This document shows, piece by piece, positions 1 through 12,195 of a stretch of 64,000 bases of DNA. This DNA is from Paraphysoderma sedebokerense (taxonomy: Eukaryota > Blastocladiomycota > Physodermatomycetes > Physodermatales > Physodermataceae). The stretch spans positions 34,039 to 98,038 of the forward strand of contig JAHLJZ010000085.1 of assembly GCA_025602915.1 (NCBI GenBank). Reading direction: 5' to 3'. The notes below the pieces were generated by a model, which was not told where the DNA came from, made no database searches, and was given only the letters and a program-made list of their open reading frames with translations. The stretch's first letter is position 1. Every line of letters starts with the position of its first letter. The position numbers and the translations under genes are program-made.

Positions 1-126
1 CGGTGTCAGCTCAATAGAGGGCGCTTGATTTCGTTTATTCAATCCGCGCTGCCTTGAGATTGATAACGCATGCCTAAGTTCTCGGCGGCGACGCTATACG
101 TTGAACAGTAGAAGGTAAGCATCAAC

Positions 127-3100
127 TCAATCTATTTGCAAAAACAACATTTCATTTACCTTCAACTCTCTTATGGTTTCATCCTCTTCTTCATCTGTCT
201 CGTCCTCCTCGTTCGTTTCATTCTTCAAAACAATTTTCTCCTGTTCTGGTTCTTCTTCGTCAAAATGACCTCTTTGAACACCTGACCCGACTCTCCTTTC
301 GTCATTTTCCTTCTGCAATGCATGCTCAATCCACTCTATGACGCCGTCACTCACGATATATTGATCTTCCGATTCGTCAAAACGAATCATATTCGACTCC
401 TGACAACAGAGACAGAAGACATTTCCAGTCAGTAAACAGCTCGTATAAGGAAGTCGTAAAAGATTCGTTTCCACTAACCAACCCCAACTTAACGCCTAAG
501 CTCAGGGTCTTGGTCACTCGTTCGTTCAAGTTTTCGTCAGTATCACCAATGCTGTCAAATCCCCATACATGTACATGCTTCATATCCTCAATTTTACGGC
601 GGAACTCTGCGGTGTTGTTAAATCGAAAACCCAGAATTTCTTGTTGTTCAGGGAGGGTAAGGGAATCTGATGTAGACGTCGAAGAACAATCCAGAGACGA
701 AAGAGAATTCAGAAAGTTCGTGTACGACGACCAAAAGTCCGGGGGAACAAGAATCTAATCATTTGATTTAATCAAAGAAGAATGAGCGAGGAACGGCGAG
801 ATGGTAGCAAGAATAAAGTCATTGAAAACAGAAAGAAGTACCTGATCTTTTTCCCGGTTTACATCCAACTTTGTCCGATCTAATATATCTCGTCTTGCAT
901 TCAAATATTCGAGGGTGCAGCCCAAAAAAACCAAACAGGCGTTAATCTTTTTATTCCGTTCACGGTAGCTTTCTCCTTGCTGCAGCCAGTCAGCCTTGTC
1001 AATATCAATCTCTTCATTCTGTTGTCTGACCTCCACTTCTTCCTCCAGCGCGCCGCAAATCCATTCCATTAAAGATTTTATAAGCCCAGTTAATAAGATA
1101 ATAGCATATCGATTAACGTACTCGTCTGACTGAGTCGACTCTATAAGCGAAGAACCGATACCGAATAAATAAAAGAAATAGCGATAATAGCTAGACCTTG
1201 CAATCGAAGATGTAGAGGTGGTCGATGATGGTGTAGGAGGTCGGGATAGTCGAGAAGAAATGAGCTTGTTCAAAGTAAGATTGTAGAGAGGGTGAAAAAG
1301 GTCTAGGCTAAAAGCGAACAAAAAAGTTAATCATTGAACCCAGCAAAAATCAAAATCATCTTCGAAGAAGAAGGATTGATGAACATACTCGATTTTGTTG
1401 AAGACCATCCCGCACAGCCTAACCAATAATAAATCAACGCTAATCTTTTCCAGCGCAGCTTTTAACTTCGCGTCGAATACAGTATCGGCACCCAAATGGC
1501 TCAATTCACTGCTTCCTATTGCCTTTTTGGCACTAAGATTCTTTGCATCCCCCTGCTGGCTCCTTCCGCGCCCGAGAGACCGAGTTTTGGATTTAGAATG
1601 TGATGACCTGAGAGATGGTATATTTTTCAAGTTCGCATTGAACAGCGTCAGAATGGATTCACGCGAAGGAAATGGTATCGCGGACGTCAGGCTATAATCA
1701 GAAAAGTCATGAGTCAATGATAAAACAAATATTAGAGGTGATCAACCACGCAAGTAGAACTAAGTAAGAACCTTCGAAGGAAATGAAACAACGCATCAAA
1801 CTCTCGTTTATCGCCGAATGAAAGTAATGCCAACTGATTATGCAAGAGACCTTGGAAATATAATTCAAAGCAACCATACGATAAAGCAGATGTTTAGCCT
1901 ACAGTCGCTCACAGACTTGAATATGAAGTGAACTTACCGCTTCCTGGAGCTAAATAAATTGCACATCGATACCATTTTTTTGATTCCAACTTAAACTGTT
2001 TTTCTTTCTCCTTATACTCTTTTTTCATGTCCATATTCATATCAAAGTCGTTTCTCCCACTTGATGCATATAATGCTCGATATCGTGATAAATCACCCAG
2101 CACGTTGAATATATGATGATAATCCGGGAAGCATTCACCATGCTCAGTCTCTGTGCTGCCGTCCTTGATTTTCAGCCTTCCAAGTTTGCTGCTCAAGCGA
2201 TCCGTCCCAACAGATGATGTCAACATCTTCAGCACATCTTTATAGAAATCATAGGCGTAAGAAAGGAATTGATTCAAGATAGTGGTTATCTCCTTCGCTG
2301 AGATAGAATTTGAGTGAATCTTAGATTGAGACTGCGACTTTTGATATTTAAGTTCCACTCGGAGTTCGTCAATAAGGCTATGAAATGCAAACTTCCACAT
2401 TCGATTTTCGAGGTCGTACTTTTGTGAAAGACGGTATGAACTTTTGATGAATGACCAATGGCAGTCTGCGAGGCTGTAATCGAATTAGATCAATTCCGAG
2501 ACTCGTCAGAAAGAACGATCACGTACCGTTTATGGAGAGCAATACGATCGCTCCAGTATGAAATGTCTTTATCCTTACTATCGTCATCATGATGATTTAC
2601 TGTACAGCCTGCTTTGACAGACTGTTCCATCTTGACAATGTCACGGTACTGTTTCTTTAGAGCATACAATTTACGCTCTCGTCTACTGACTGGTCTCTTT
2701 GAACTTCGACCCGGTGTTTCATTCGGCTCCGCCTTTTGCTTTCCTTTCCTACTCGACTTTCTTTGTCGACGAGATTTCTGTTCTGGCTCGTTGGGTTTGT
2801 CTTGTTGGACTTCATGAATTGGCTTGTAGATAGGCTTTCCAAAAGCATCACGACCAGCGAAAACCTCGCCCGATTGTAATGATGATGATGATGACGATTG
2901 AAAATGTACGGGGTCGTCCTTCTTCGGATTGTATAGTCGTTTTTCAGGAGACGCGGGAGGAGGTTTACTCGATACTTTCAGTTTGGATTTTGCTCTGGCT
3001 TTGTTTCGGTGTTTTAGTTGTGACGGATCACTGTGAGATTGCAGTTGTTTAACTATATTGGGCGGAACAACTGGTCGGTGTCTGATCGCTGTCTTCACGG

Positions 3101-3839
3101 AAGGTCGGGTCTGCTTAGAGGAGGAAGATGGTTGTTGGGTAGCCGCTTTCGTTGATGCCTGTGACTTGTTTAATATATTGGATGAGGGCCGCGATAATAT
3201 CATAGGAGGTGGCTGTGACCGTGTAGATTCCATTGCTCGACGACGATTTTCGTTTAGGCCCTGCTCTCGTTGATGTGGTCTTTTTCCACGGGAAGGAAGC
3301 TTTTCTTCATAATGTATATCATCATCTTCGCTTTGGAATGTTTTAAAGGAGGGTTCTATGTCCCGGAAATCGTATACTTCTGCGTCCTCCTCATCATTTT
3401 CCACGAAACCATCCGAGGCATTATGTAAATCCAGAGATGAAGGCTTAGATGTCGTTGAAGGTTGAAATAAGATAATTTCCTCATCATCGTTTTCGTCCGA
3501 TTCATATTCATCACTCCCATCCCGCCTGTTGAATCGATGGCCTTCGTTGTCGTCTTCGGAGTCCTCCTCACCCTCGCTACTTTCAGTCAAAGATCCGTCT
3601 TCGGAGTCCTCATTCTCGCTTTCATCAAAGTCTATTTCCGAATCCGACAAATCAGATAACTCGTAATCTGATTCATACTCACTTGAATCGTCATCAGAGT
3701 CTGATTCATTGAAGGAATGCTGTTTCCGTCGTAATTTCGCCATAATCCCTTTGACAGGCGATTCATCCTCGTTTTCATCTAACTCTGGGCGGAGATGATA
3801 CTTCGCAAAGCCAGGATCTGGTTTATCATGTCTCGACAT
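127..3839 (-). CDS. EST1/SMG5-7-like telomerase / nonsense-mediated decay protein
   Basis: My model has seven exons (3839-2527, 2473-1938, 1850-1772, 1691-1389, 1307-842, 754-479, 399-127) and gives 1081 residues. Residues 1-430 are acidic and low-complexity. A helical-repeat region follows. It holds the EST1 N-terminal signature (ENRMWKFAFHSLIDELR near residue 460) and the hallmark YRCAIYLAPGSG followed by LLHNQLALLS near 606-626, which fits the family pattern of a surviving tail that looks like 'P-sG-pyNqLa'. Further on come SLTSAIPFPS and PPDFWSSYTNFLN, also typical of the family. Such proteins bind RNA/DNA and phosphorylated UPF1 in nonsense-mediated decay, or telomerase. No C-terminal PIN nuclease is visible, so it looks closer to EST1/SMG7 than to SMG6. 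Coding-like sequence continues upstream to about 3930 without an ATG, so a further 5' exon is possible. Confidence 0.8.
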
Positions 3840-4990
3840 TTGTCTTAAATAAAGAGAAATGTTTTTGAGGCGAGCTTGTATGTTAATGGAATCAACTTTA
3901 TCGACCGAAGTCCGAACTTTCCAGGGGCCAGTGGCTGAAGTCAAATTTCGCAATTAATTTACGTGCGCGCAATACAGAACATTTTGTTCTGATCAAAAAT
4001 GATATTATATCAATTATTCTTCCATTGCAATTGCGCAGGGAATCCCTTCTCAATCTCTGGCTCTTTCGAGAATTGAATGTCTATTATCTTGCAGTGTTCG
4101 GCTACTGCAGCTCTCAATGTCATCAAGAAATGTTCGTCGAATATTAGTTAATTCTGAAATAGCGACACCCAGCTGTTTAAATGGAGCTGACAATCTTACA
4201 CTGAAGGAGAAATTGAGATTTAGAAATTATCCCCAAGATATCAGCTTGAATAAAACTGCCTGCAGAAGCTTTATTATTTCATCATTGACAAAAGCACATT
4301 CTTTTTTCGTAACGTTCAACAACGTCGTCTACGGTAATCCTGTCGCAATCAAATCTACCAGACTACAAGTTTACCCGATCCTCAATAGCACTTGTTATGT
4401 CATGATTTTGATGTGACGCCGTCCGCTTTAATTGATTCTATGAATACCGAATTTGTACAATTCTATAAATAATCGTCCGAGATATGCTAGTTCCACTAAC
4501 TATTAATGATATAGATAAAAAAAGCCTCCCGAATAAAAGGTTGTAAGACATTCTTAGATTTTCATCTGCGCGAACTATGTCAACCAGCCTTTTTCTTAAT
4601 GCAAAATGTGGCTAGAGATGGTAACATCTTTATTATGCGCCATTTGTGGGGGCATTGTAAATTGTTCTAAATATATCTAAGTCGGAATCATGAATACAGA
4701 AATAAGAATGAACAATTTATGAACAATTTTGTCTATTGTGAACAATTTTCTTTATTGATTGAAACCAATCAATTTGGACACCAATTAGATTACTTGATTG
4801 ATTTTGTGGCAAAGGAACGTAACCGCGCCGCAGCCAATCACAGTGACCCTAAGTCTTGCGAAGTTTAAATATTACGCAGAACATCGACGGTTTTTCTTAT
4901 CGTCTTTCCAGAAATCTGTGTACTGCTATTTAACTGGCTATACTGCAGTCATCGTAATTACAAGTTTGAATTAAATTATATCTGACAGTA
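3840..4990. other. Intergenic region, upstream of the first GPI-protein gene
   Basis: No gene is supported here. A 99-codon open frame at 4117-4416 has no recognisable motif and its end runs into the start of the duplicated promoter unit. From about 4395 the sequence is similar to 9183 onward, marking the left edge of the tandem duplication. Confidence 0.6.
4819..4872 (+). promoter_or_regulatory. Core promoter of first GPI-protein copy (GC block, CCAAT, TATA-like)
   Basis: The block GTAACCGCGCCGCAG at 4819-4833 is immediately followed by CCAAT at 4834-4838, and a TATA-like TTTAAATATT lies at 4863-4872, about 120 bp before the ATG. The same 15-bp block and a TTTAAATA box are kept at nearly the same spacing upstream of the second copy, although the bases around them have drifted, so the block is probably functional. 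Confidence 0.5.
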
Positions 4991-5930
4991 ATGGTTGCCC
5001 TGATTTTGTTCGCGCTTGCTGGCTTGATTTCTGGTTCCCTCGGCCAAACTTCAACGCCACCCAATGGCGGTGGCAAGGTCAGTCAAGAATGTCTCGACTT
5101 CTTCTCAAAAGCGAAAACCAATCAATGTATGGCAAGAGCTAATCTTACCGGTATCGATCCAAATGCAGGATTTGAGCAGGTAGTTCTCGTCTTGCATTAT
5201 CAATTGTCGTATTAATACTGTACTGATACCTTTATTGGTTTCCTATTCATTCCAGGTGCAAACAACGCTTTCTAATTTTATTGAATCGACATGCTCATCT
5301 CAATGTCGTGAATCTGGAAGAATTCGGTTTTCCGAGGTCAAGAAATCATGTACCAGCGTCAGCGATAGAATGTACGCCCTAGGAGCAAATATTGGACTTT
5401 TCGGTCTCGATGTTTTCTGTTCGAAAGCGGGCGATGGTATTTTTTGTCAATTAAAAATGTTAGAGATACTGAAGAAGAACAATTTAAAACCGAACGATTT
5501 TTTGAACTTGACGACGCCGGGGAGCACTAATGCCACGATCAACGTTGAAAAATTGCCCCAAGAATTGGTCTGCAGTGACTGTTTCAAGAAATTTGAAGAG
5601 CAATCGTACGCTGTAAGTAGCTTTTTATTCACTTAACAATTCAGATAGTTTAATAACATTCCAATTTGCATTAATTAGTTTTCTGTTTCAATGAGTAAAA
5701 TCGAAGGATTAAACGACGAATCCAAAACTAATTTCGACAGTTACAAAAAGGCTCGACAAGAAAATGTCGCAAAAATCAATGGCATGTGCGGAGCCGGCTT
5801 TGTGTCTGAAAATCCGACATTGGAGCTCGGAAGCACCCGCAGTGCCGGTTCCAGCGTTGGCGTTGCTGGTTCCACATTACTCAATGCCATTGGTGGTATA
5901 GTCGTTGGTTTTGGTCTCTTGAATTTATAA
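4991..5930 (+). CDS. Secreted, probably GPI-anchored cysteine-rich protein (copy 1)
   Basis: Three exons (4991-5179, 5256-5612, 5679-5930) encode 265 residues. Residues 1-19 form a clean signal peptide. The mature part has scattered cysteine pairs (for example CSSQCRE, LVCSDCFKKFEEQ), a pattern common in fungal wall or surface proteins. It ends in a small-residue stretch followed by the hydrophobic tail GGIVVGFGLLNL with nothing after it, as expected for a GPI-anchor signal. I do not recognise the family. Its paralogue at 9808-10769 keeps both intron positions and phases exactly. Surface location is inferred; function is unknown. Confidence 0.85.
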
Positions 5931-6533
5931 ATTATTACCTAATTGATATTATAGTTATAAATTGTTATCATCTTCTTGTATTTAATGAAATATGTACAGA
6001 ACATATGCAACGAATTTTAATTTCACATAACACTCAATAAACTGAGTTACATTCAGAAAAAAAAAATCGCCCCTTTTTAGTCCAGCTGGGATTGGCAAAA
6101 ATGATTTGCTCAAATGCAAAAAACTGAACATCAAACTATAAAAGAAATAATTTTTGTGCGCTGGAATCCTCTATATTGTAGTAAGAAATGATTTCTCGTA
6201 TAGTTTGAATTTGGTTATTGTGAATGTTGATGCCGAATTGCTTGCCCATTTCTGCCTGTTTCATTGGGGCAAACTATGTACAATGTCCGTTTAGATTTGT
6301 GTCCCTATGAGAAGGATTTTAATTTTGAGTCATTCAAATAATTCCATTTAATTCAAAAATAATTAAAAATTTTTATGAATCCTGGTGGTATTTACAGATA
6401 ATTCTACTACAATGAAAATTAATGCCAGTTACTTTATCGAGAAAATTATTTCCAAATACATGTAGAGGACAGTTGGCACGAATCTTTCAATGAGAGCACA
6501 ATTGCGTTATCAGACATATTCAATATATGTACA
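5931..6533. other. 3' flank of copy 1, no gene seen
   Basis: The duplicated unit continues to an A-rich tract followed by AATCGCC at about 6058-6072, matched at about 10904-10916. Beyond that I see no coding sequence. Confidence 0.5.
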
Positions 6534-7758
6534 CTATATAGCTGTCTGCCGACCAAAAGAGATTTTTGCTGACTTATCACTTATATAGGTGGACCCGTTA
6601 TATTTAACTTTTCCAACAGCTCGTTGGATGGAGTTTACGTTTAGGTAACTGAAACTGGAACCATCGTTTAAGACTTTGCTCAAAGCTCTATATAAAATTG
6701 ACCGCTCTCCCTGTCGTGCATAACCAGGAACATTGTACTGGGCATTCAAGTTTTTGACGTAAGCCAAGAGCCACACATCGCCATTAAGGTAATAGGGCAT
6801 GTAGTACTGTGATTCCATATAAAAGTTCTGAGATTGGTATTCTGGTGGTCTGTTTGCTCTGTGAGCATGTTGATCTACATCAAGAGCTGCCTACAGTACA
6901 TGAAAAATTTACACTAAAGCGTTATTGAATGTGACAATTGACAAATTGACAAATACCTTACTAAAGCAAGACAATTATACCTAAAATCAAGCGCAGATCG
7001 TGGTCCTCGAATTGAATTAATTATGGAACCGGATGCGGTCAACATTGTGGAATACGTAGCGACAGTTTCCTCGATCTAAACAACGGGATCAGGAGGTTAT
7101 GTTTGTAATCTCAAGAGCCGAACCATCCAACGCACCTGTAAGCTATTTCGCCCATATTTTGCCAAATTATCTAAATGTGTCAGTACAAAGTGCTGTTTGT
7201 TTGTTCTTTGTCCGATGAAACTTGGTATGGAAAGTACAATCTTCGTTGTAACCATTCGCGACAACAATGTCAAGGTCATTCGGGACGACTTTACGCAATC
7301 ATTTCAGTCCCCACATATCTTCTCCATTAGAAACTGCCAGTAGACCCAGACTGGAACGAAATTACGCACTTCTTGCCCGATGTGAAGAAGACGATGAATG
7401 TTCATTAGGCAAACTGGGATCGTATTTCTTCTGATATATCTCGCTTGATGAGGGGTCTGTGAGTAAGAGTTCCACAATCCGAAGAGCAATCTTATTTTAC
7501 CTTTCAACGTAATTAACAAAATTTACTTAAGATGCTCTATCTCATTCACATCTTGGTAATGTCCGACTCCATCAATTGAGTGTAGTGCGAAGCTGCATGT
7601 ATGGTAAATTTCAATTTATGGAAAAATAACTTAACATCGTTAACTTGGGAAGAGGTTGCAAATTCATGATTAATTTTTTGGCAATATGATGTGTAGTCGA
7701 TTGAATGTGAGTTGAAATGACCAAATGTTTGGGCTAAGTAGCATGAACTGAGCGTCAC
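6534..7758 (-). pseudogene. Decayed DNA-transposon protein fragments
   Basis: Short open pieces on the minus strand (7519-7304 and 6818-6534) look like parts of one broken protein. The piece NIHRLLHIGQEV...VWVYWQFLMEKICG resembles the 'lHi.~..GPvW.~wqFpmER.cG' stretch that I associate with the DUF4218-type region of fungal CACTA-like elements. The residues expected just before it (SEIYQKKYDPSLP) are present in a different frame, implying a frameshift. The 94-residue piece at 6818-6534 has YVKNLNAQYN and SYLNVNSIQRAVGKV and could be the downstream end. Stops and frame changes separate the pieces. The element family is only a motif-level guess. Confidence 0.4.
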
Positions 7759-8208
7759 AAAACCGCGTATTTAACCGAAGGTGAGGCCTCTCACAACACA
7801 AACTAAGAAAGAGGACACCATGTCAAGCCACTTCAGTTCTTCACCTAGTCATTCCGGAAATGCAGACAGATACTCTGCGTTGAAGAAGGTGATGTTGCGC
7901 CTTGAAGCCAAAGTCGAAGATTGATTACAAAGTTGGTGGAGCACGGTTTGGATTTCATGTTTGTTTACGAAGCTTGCAGACTATACTCTAACTTTTATTT
8001 CCTCAATATCACATGTGTTTAAAGAAAAACATTCCATGTTTAGAAATATTCAAGAATTCGGAATCATATTTGAAGTGAGCGACAATTGAGCCGAATTTGA
8101 AGAGGTCAACTGGAATTTATGAGGGAACCCAAATCACGGAAGAAGATTATAAACCAATCAATGTGCATGTGTATTATCTATAACAATTTGAGATATTGAT
8201 ACTACATC

Positions 8209-8523
8209 CTATGCACCACAAACAACAACAGAGACACCTTTTTGAATAGTAGTTAGTATATAGTCATCACCCGGATATCCGACCAGGCCAACAATTGGGA
8301 CCACTGACATACCATTTAGCGGAACATCACCTGTCTCAGTCAATTTGCTGCTTTCATCTGGGTTGAACTCTTGCTGCAATTCTGTATTTTTATCTAACTC
8401 GGTTGGAATCTTGTAGAAAGCGGTTATCTCTTTCGAATTGTTGAGCGTTGAACTCCTGGCATTTCGAAAAGCCTTCTTATTATTATGGCGGAGGATATTT
8501 AAGGATGAGATATCTGTCGCCAT
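8209..8523 (-). CDS. Hypothetical 104-residue open frame
   Basis: A single open frame starts with an ATG and ends with GYPGDDYILTT...VSVVVCGA. I recognise no family. It lies in the same transposon-littered interval as the decayed fragments and may be the remains of the same element or of another. It has no signal peptide or membrane segment. Low confidence that it is a gene. Confidence 0.2.
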   Translation of the reverse strand: MATDISSLNILRHNNKKAFRNARSSTLNNSKEITAFYKIPTELDKNTELQQEFNPDESSKLTETGDVPLNGMSVVPIVGLVGYPGDDYILTTIQKGVSVVVCGA

Positions 8524-8636
8524 TGCAATTTAATAAAGAATTTCTTACAATTCAAACAATCATAGTACAATCTAATGCGTGCCAATGAATAATGGGCACT
8601 CCCAGAAAATAAGCAAAATTCATTGATTGAACATTG

Positions 8637-8787
8637 TAACCGCTGAAAAAATAAAGTACATCACTGACAGCATTAAATTTCACAGACAGTATCAAGTGTC
8701 ATTGACAGCATACAGTAAGATAAAACCAGTTGAAGCAGAGCCATGTCAGATAACCGCTGAAAAAATAAAGTACATCACTGACAGCAT
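8637..8787. repeat. Pair of 37-bp direct repeats
   Basis: Identical 37-bp sequences lie at 8637-8673 and 8751-8787, a period of 114 bp. Both start TAACCGCTGAAAAAATAAAG and end CACTGACAGCAT. A related TTGACAGCATACAG occurs between them near 8702. It is either a local tandem duplication or part of a mobile-element end. Confidence 0.8.
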
Positions 8788-9629
8788 CAACTAAAAGTTA
8801 AATCGCCGGAGAGGCATGTAATTCATAGCGTGGATAGATCACTTGAATCATTCAAAATTAAACAGGGTATTAAATATAAGATTGAAGATGCACTCAATTG
8901 CAAATCATCCACATTGAAATCAGGTCGTCGGATTTCTTATTGCTAACACTAAATAAGGAAAAATATAGCAGTTAACAGCCGCCGCACTTAATCGCTAAAA
9001 CGGCTTTAGCTCTGCGCATGCGACATTTGCAACGTCGCGAAGAGAAATTTATCAAACGATCTGTACCGACTTCTCGTTTAGTTATAGAGATGTTCAAAAC
9101 CGCGGTCTATTCCAACCTTTCAAAATTCAAAACTACCGGGGTAAAATAATAAAAATCCGATACAATCTTAAAAAGCATATATAGTGACATAATTTTGATG
9201 TGTCGCCATTCGAAGTTGTTTAATTCTATAAATGCCGAATTTTTTAATTCTATAAATAGTCGTCCAAGACATGCTAGTTTCACTAGCCATTCATTGAAGC
9301 ATAGAGAAGTTTCCCCTCAGAAAGCTTTCCCACAAAAACATTGTGAAACATATTTCCAATTTGCTTCTCCAATACGAATGAAGTCAACCAGCCTTTTGCT
9401 TCATGGTTACATACTTATTATACGAATTTGGTGCCAGTATTGTAAATTGTCCTAAATATATCTGAATTGTATCCATTAAAACAGAAATAGAAATAGATGA
9501 TTATGTCTATTGTAATTTGAAACAATTAGCAAATGTGTATATCATTCTTTCTATTGATGACAACCAATCAATTTGGGCAGCAATCAGTTTCCGTTGCTGA
9601 ATGCTATTAATTCTGTCGTGTCAAAACGA

Positions 9630-9683
9630 GTAACCGCGCCGCAGTCAATTGAAGCGGCCCAAAGTCATGCGCAGGTTTAAATA
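9630..9683 (+). promoter_or_regulatory. Core promoter of second GPI-protein copy
   Basis: GTAACCGCGCCGCAG at 9630-9644 is identical to the block in front of copy 1, with GTTTAAATA at 9675-9683. The CCAAT of copy 1 has become TCAAT here. Spacing from block to start codon is 178 bp, against 172 bp in copy 1. Confidence 0.5.
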
Positions 9684-9807
9684 GCATGCATGTCACCGAA
9701 GAATTTTTTTCCTTATCATTCTTTCAAAAGACTTCCTACTGTTACCCCCACTGGTTATTCTGTCCGTTTCTCAATTACAAATTTGAATTAACACAGCTTT
9801 GACAATA

Positions 9808-10769
9808 ATGATTGCCCTATCTTTGTTCGCGCTTGCTGCCATGGTTTCTGGTTCCCTCGGCCAATCTTTAATGCCACCCAGTGCTGGTGGCAAGATCAGT
9901 CAAGGATGTCTTGACTCTCTCTCAAAAATTCAAAGCAATCAATGCTTGGCAAAAGCTCCTACCAATATCGATCCAAATGGTGGATTTGATCAGGTAATTC
10001 TCATCTCGCATTATCAATTGTCGTTCTGAAATTGTACTGATATCTTTATTGGTTTTTGCAATTCACTTTAGCTTCAAAAAACACTTTCTGCTTTTATAGA
10101 CTCGACATGTCCATCTCAATGTCGTGAGACTTCAAGAAGTGGGTTGTCCGATGTCCAAAAGGCTTGTACCAGCGACACCGATAAAATGGTCGCCGTTGGC
10201 GCAAATGTCGGAATTTTCGGTCTCGATATGTTGTGTTTAAAATCCAGTGACGGAAGTTATTGTCAATTGAAAACGTTAGATTATCTGAAGAAAAACAATT
10301 TGAAACTGAACGAATTGATGAATTGGGCCACACCGGGAAGCACCAACGGCACGATCAACGTTGAAAAATTACCCAAAGAATTGGTCTGTAGTGACTGTTT
10401 CAAAAAAATGGAAGAGCAATCGTACGCTGTAAGTACCTACATCATTCATTCGGCTATCAATTCTTAGCAAAAAACGTTTATACTGGTTTATAACTAATTA
10501 CCATTTGCATTTTTCAGTTTTCTGTTTCGCTAGGCGCAGAAGCATTTAATATCAACCCCAAAGTCAACTTGGACACTTACAAAAAGATTCGAAAAGAAAA
10601 CGTCGCAAAAATTAATGCCATGTGCGGAGCCAACTTTGTCGCTGAAGATCCGAAATTGGAGCTCGGAACCACAGACGCTCCTCCTAGTTCAAGCGCTGAC
10701 GTTGTTGGTTCCACATTACTCAATGCCGTTGGGGGATTAGTCGTTGGTTTCGGTCTTTTGAATTTATAA
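9808..10769 (+). CDS. Secreted, probably GPI-anchored cysteine-rich protein (copy 2)
   Basis: Exons 9808-9993, 10072-10428 and 10518-10769 encode 264 residues. It is a tandem paralogue of the gene at 4991: the second and third exons are the same length, introns sit at the same codons, and most cysteines are shared. It has a signal peptide and ends with the same GGLVVGFGLLNL hydrophobic tail. I chose the ATG at 9808 because it aligns with the start of copy 1. The two proteins differ most just after the signal peptide and in the Ser/Ala-rich stalk before the tail. Function unknown. Confidence 0.85.
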
Positions 10770-11189
10770 GTTATCACTTATTAATAGAAAAATTATAAAT
10801 TATTATCATATCGTTGTATTTAATTAAACATAAACAAAACATATGTCATTGGATTTGCACTACCTATAACACGCAATAGATTGATTTACATTCAACTGAA
10901 AAAAAATCGCCTCTTTTCAGTGCAGTTAGTTTCGCCATTTAGATGAAACGAATCCGAGTGCGTTAATGGATTCAGTCTGACTATGGTCACTATGCATACT
11001 TCAGTTTTCGATGAAAAGTTTTATTTTAACAGTTCTGTGTTGAATGCATCCACTTCAGTGGTTCTGGACTATACAAGGATCACTGCTAATTATGAGAAGT
11101 CCCCCTGGCCCAGTTTAATCATATAACACTCAACATTTACAGAGATTGTATATCATTTGATGAGAGGCCCATAGCTACGCGCACCCCAT
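10770..11189. other. Intergenic region between convergent genes
   Basis: Holds the 3' flanks of GPI-protein copy 2 and of the Mago gene. No further coding sequence is visible. Confidence 0.6.
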
Positions 11190-12195
11190 TTATATAGGTT
11201 TGATCTAAAATACACAGTTGTTAGAAGAGATAACACAGGTTACATGAGAGAAGCCGCAGAAAGGAGAAAAGTATTCACCTTGAAATGCAGCGAAATCAAA
11301 CTAAACACCAAACATTTCAAGTCTTGAATCAAATAATAGAACACACGAAGTCCTTCTGGATCGCTTGATTGTTGAACTTCGGCTAGAGATCCAATTTTGG
11401 ATGTCTGTGATTGTCAAGTGATAGTGAGTTAGAAAATTATGGGAGGTGGACGGTTGACACTGCGGCAATCGAGAATAACGAAGGCAACATACTGTGAAGC
11501 AGATATGATGATCACCCAATACGATTTCCAATTCTTGTTTACCCACTCTGTTAGGCTCTGGCCAATTCTTATCGTCTTCTCTGCATAGTGAAAGCAATAA
11601 ATGAAGATAGTATAAAAGGAAGAAATTAAAGTCAGATCACACAGCAAAGTTGATTGCATCTACTTAAAAACAACAAGAGCTCTGTTGGGCCGGATCAGGA
11701 CGAAAGATGGAGATCGTACTTTAGGATTTCACTTTCTTGAATTATCTTTTGGAGCTCCTTTAACATCAGCGGACTGACAAACACTGATTATGTCGATGAA
11801 ATGACGGTGTTTTGATCAAGGTTGATTTGTGTTGATTTGAAATTTTGTTCGATCGGAAATGAAAATGCGAAGATTTAGATCCGCAAGGAAAGGAACGAAA
11901 AGGTAAGACAACAATTAAAGGGTCAGGGGATAAAATCGCTGATCAAAGCAAACGATTACATACTCTCTTTCTTAATGATAGTATCGTTTTTGTAGTTTGA
12001 GTTGTTGGCGTACCGTAGTTTACCGTTGCTAGCGAATTCGAATTCCAAGAATTCGTGGCCATATCGACCCATGTGCCCGACACTAAAGGATGAATTCAGT
12101 AGAGTTAGAGAGTTGAGTGGTGCAGATTATAGGCATGAAAGAATGGTTCGATCAACATACTAGTATCTCACATAGAATTCCTGTTCGTTGGCCAT
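11190..12195 (-). CDS. MAGO: Mago nashi, exon junction complex core subunit
   Basis: The gene is split into six small exons (12195-12161, 12082-11964, 11783-11720, 11580-11493, 11404-11279, 11204-11190). The splice is unambiguous because the protein is so conserved: [49 protein letters not shown], and a C-terminus LISLHFKIKPI with IKPI in a 15-nt last exon. Length is 148 residues, as expected. Mago pairs with Y14 and clamps eIF4A3 on spliced mRNA, marking exon junctions for export, localisation and nonsense-mediated decay. That suits an intron-rich genome. The EST1/SMG-like gene in this window could act downstream of it. Confidence 0.97.

Noticed and set aside
1-126. Possible gene end or exon at the left edge
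   Set aside because: Too short to support; contains a GGTAAGC donor-like sequence but no recognisable protein.
2614-3571. Open frames opposite or within the acidic N-terminus of the EST1/SMG gene
   Set aside because: Shadows of a low-complexity Asp/Glu/Ser-rich coding region.
4117-4416. 99-codon open frame on the plus strand
   Set aside because: No family motif; its 3' end enters the duplicated promoter unit, and the matching region near 9195 encodes a different, shorter frame.
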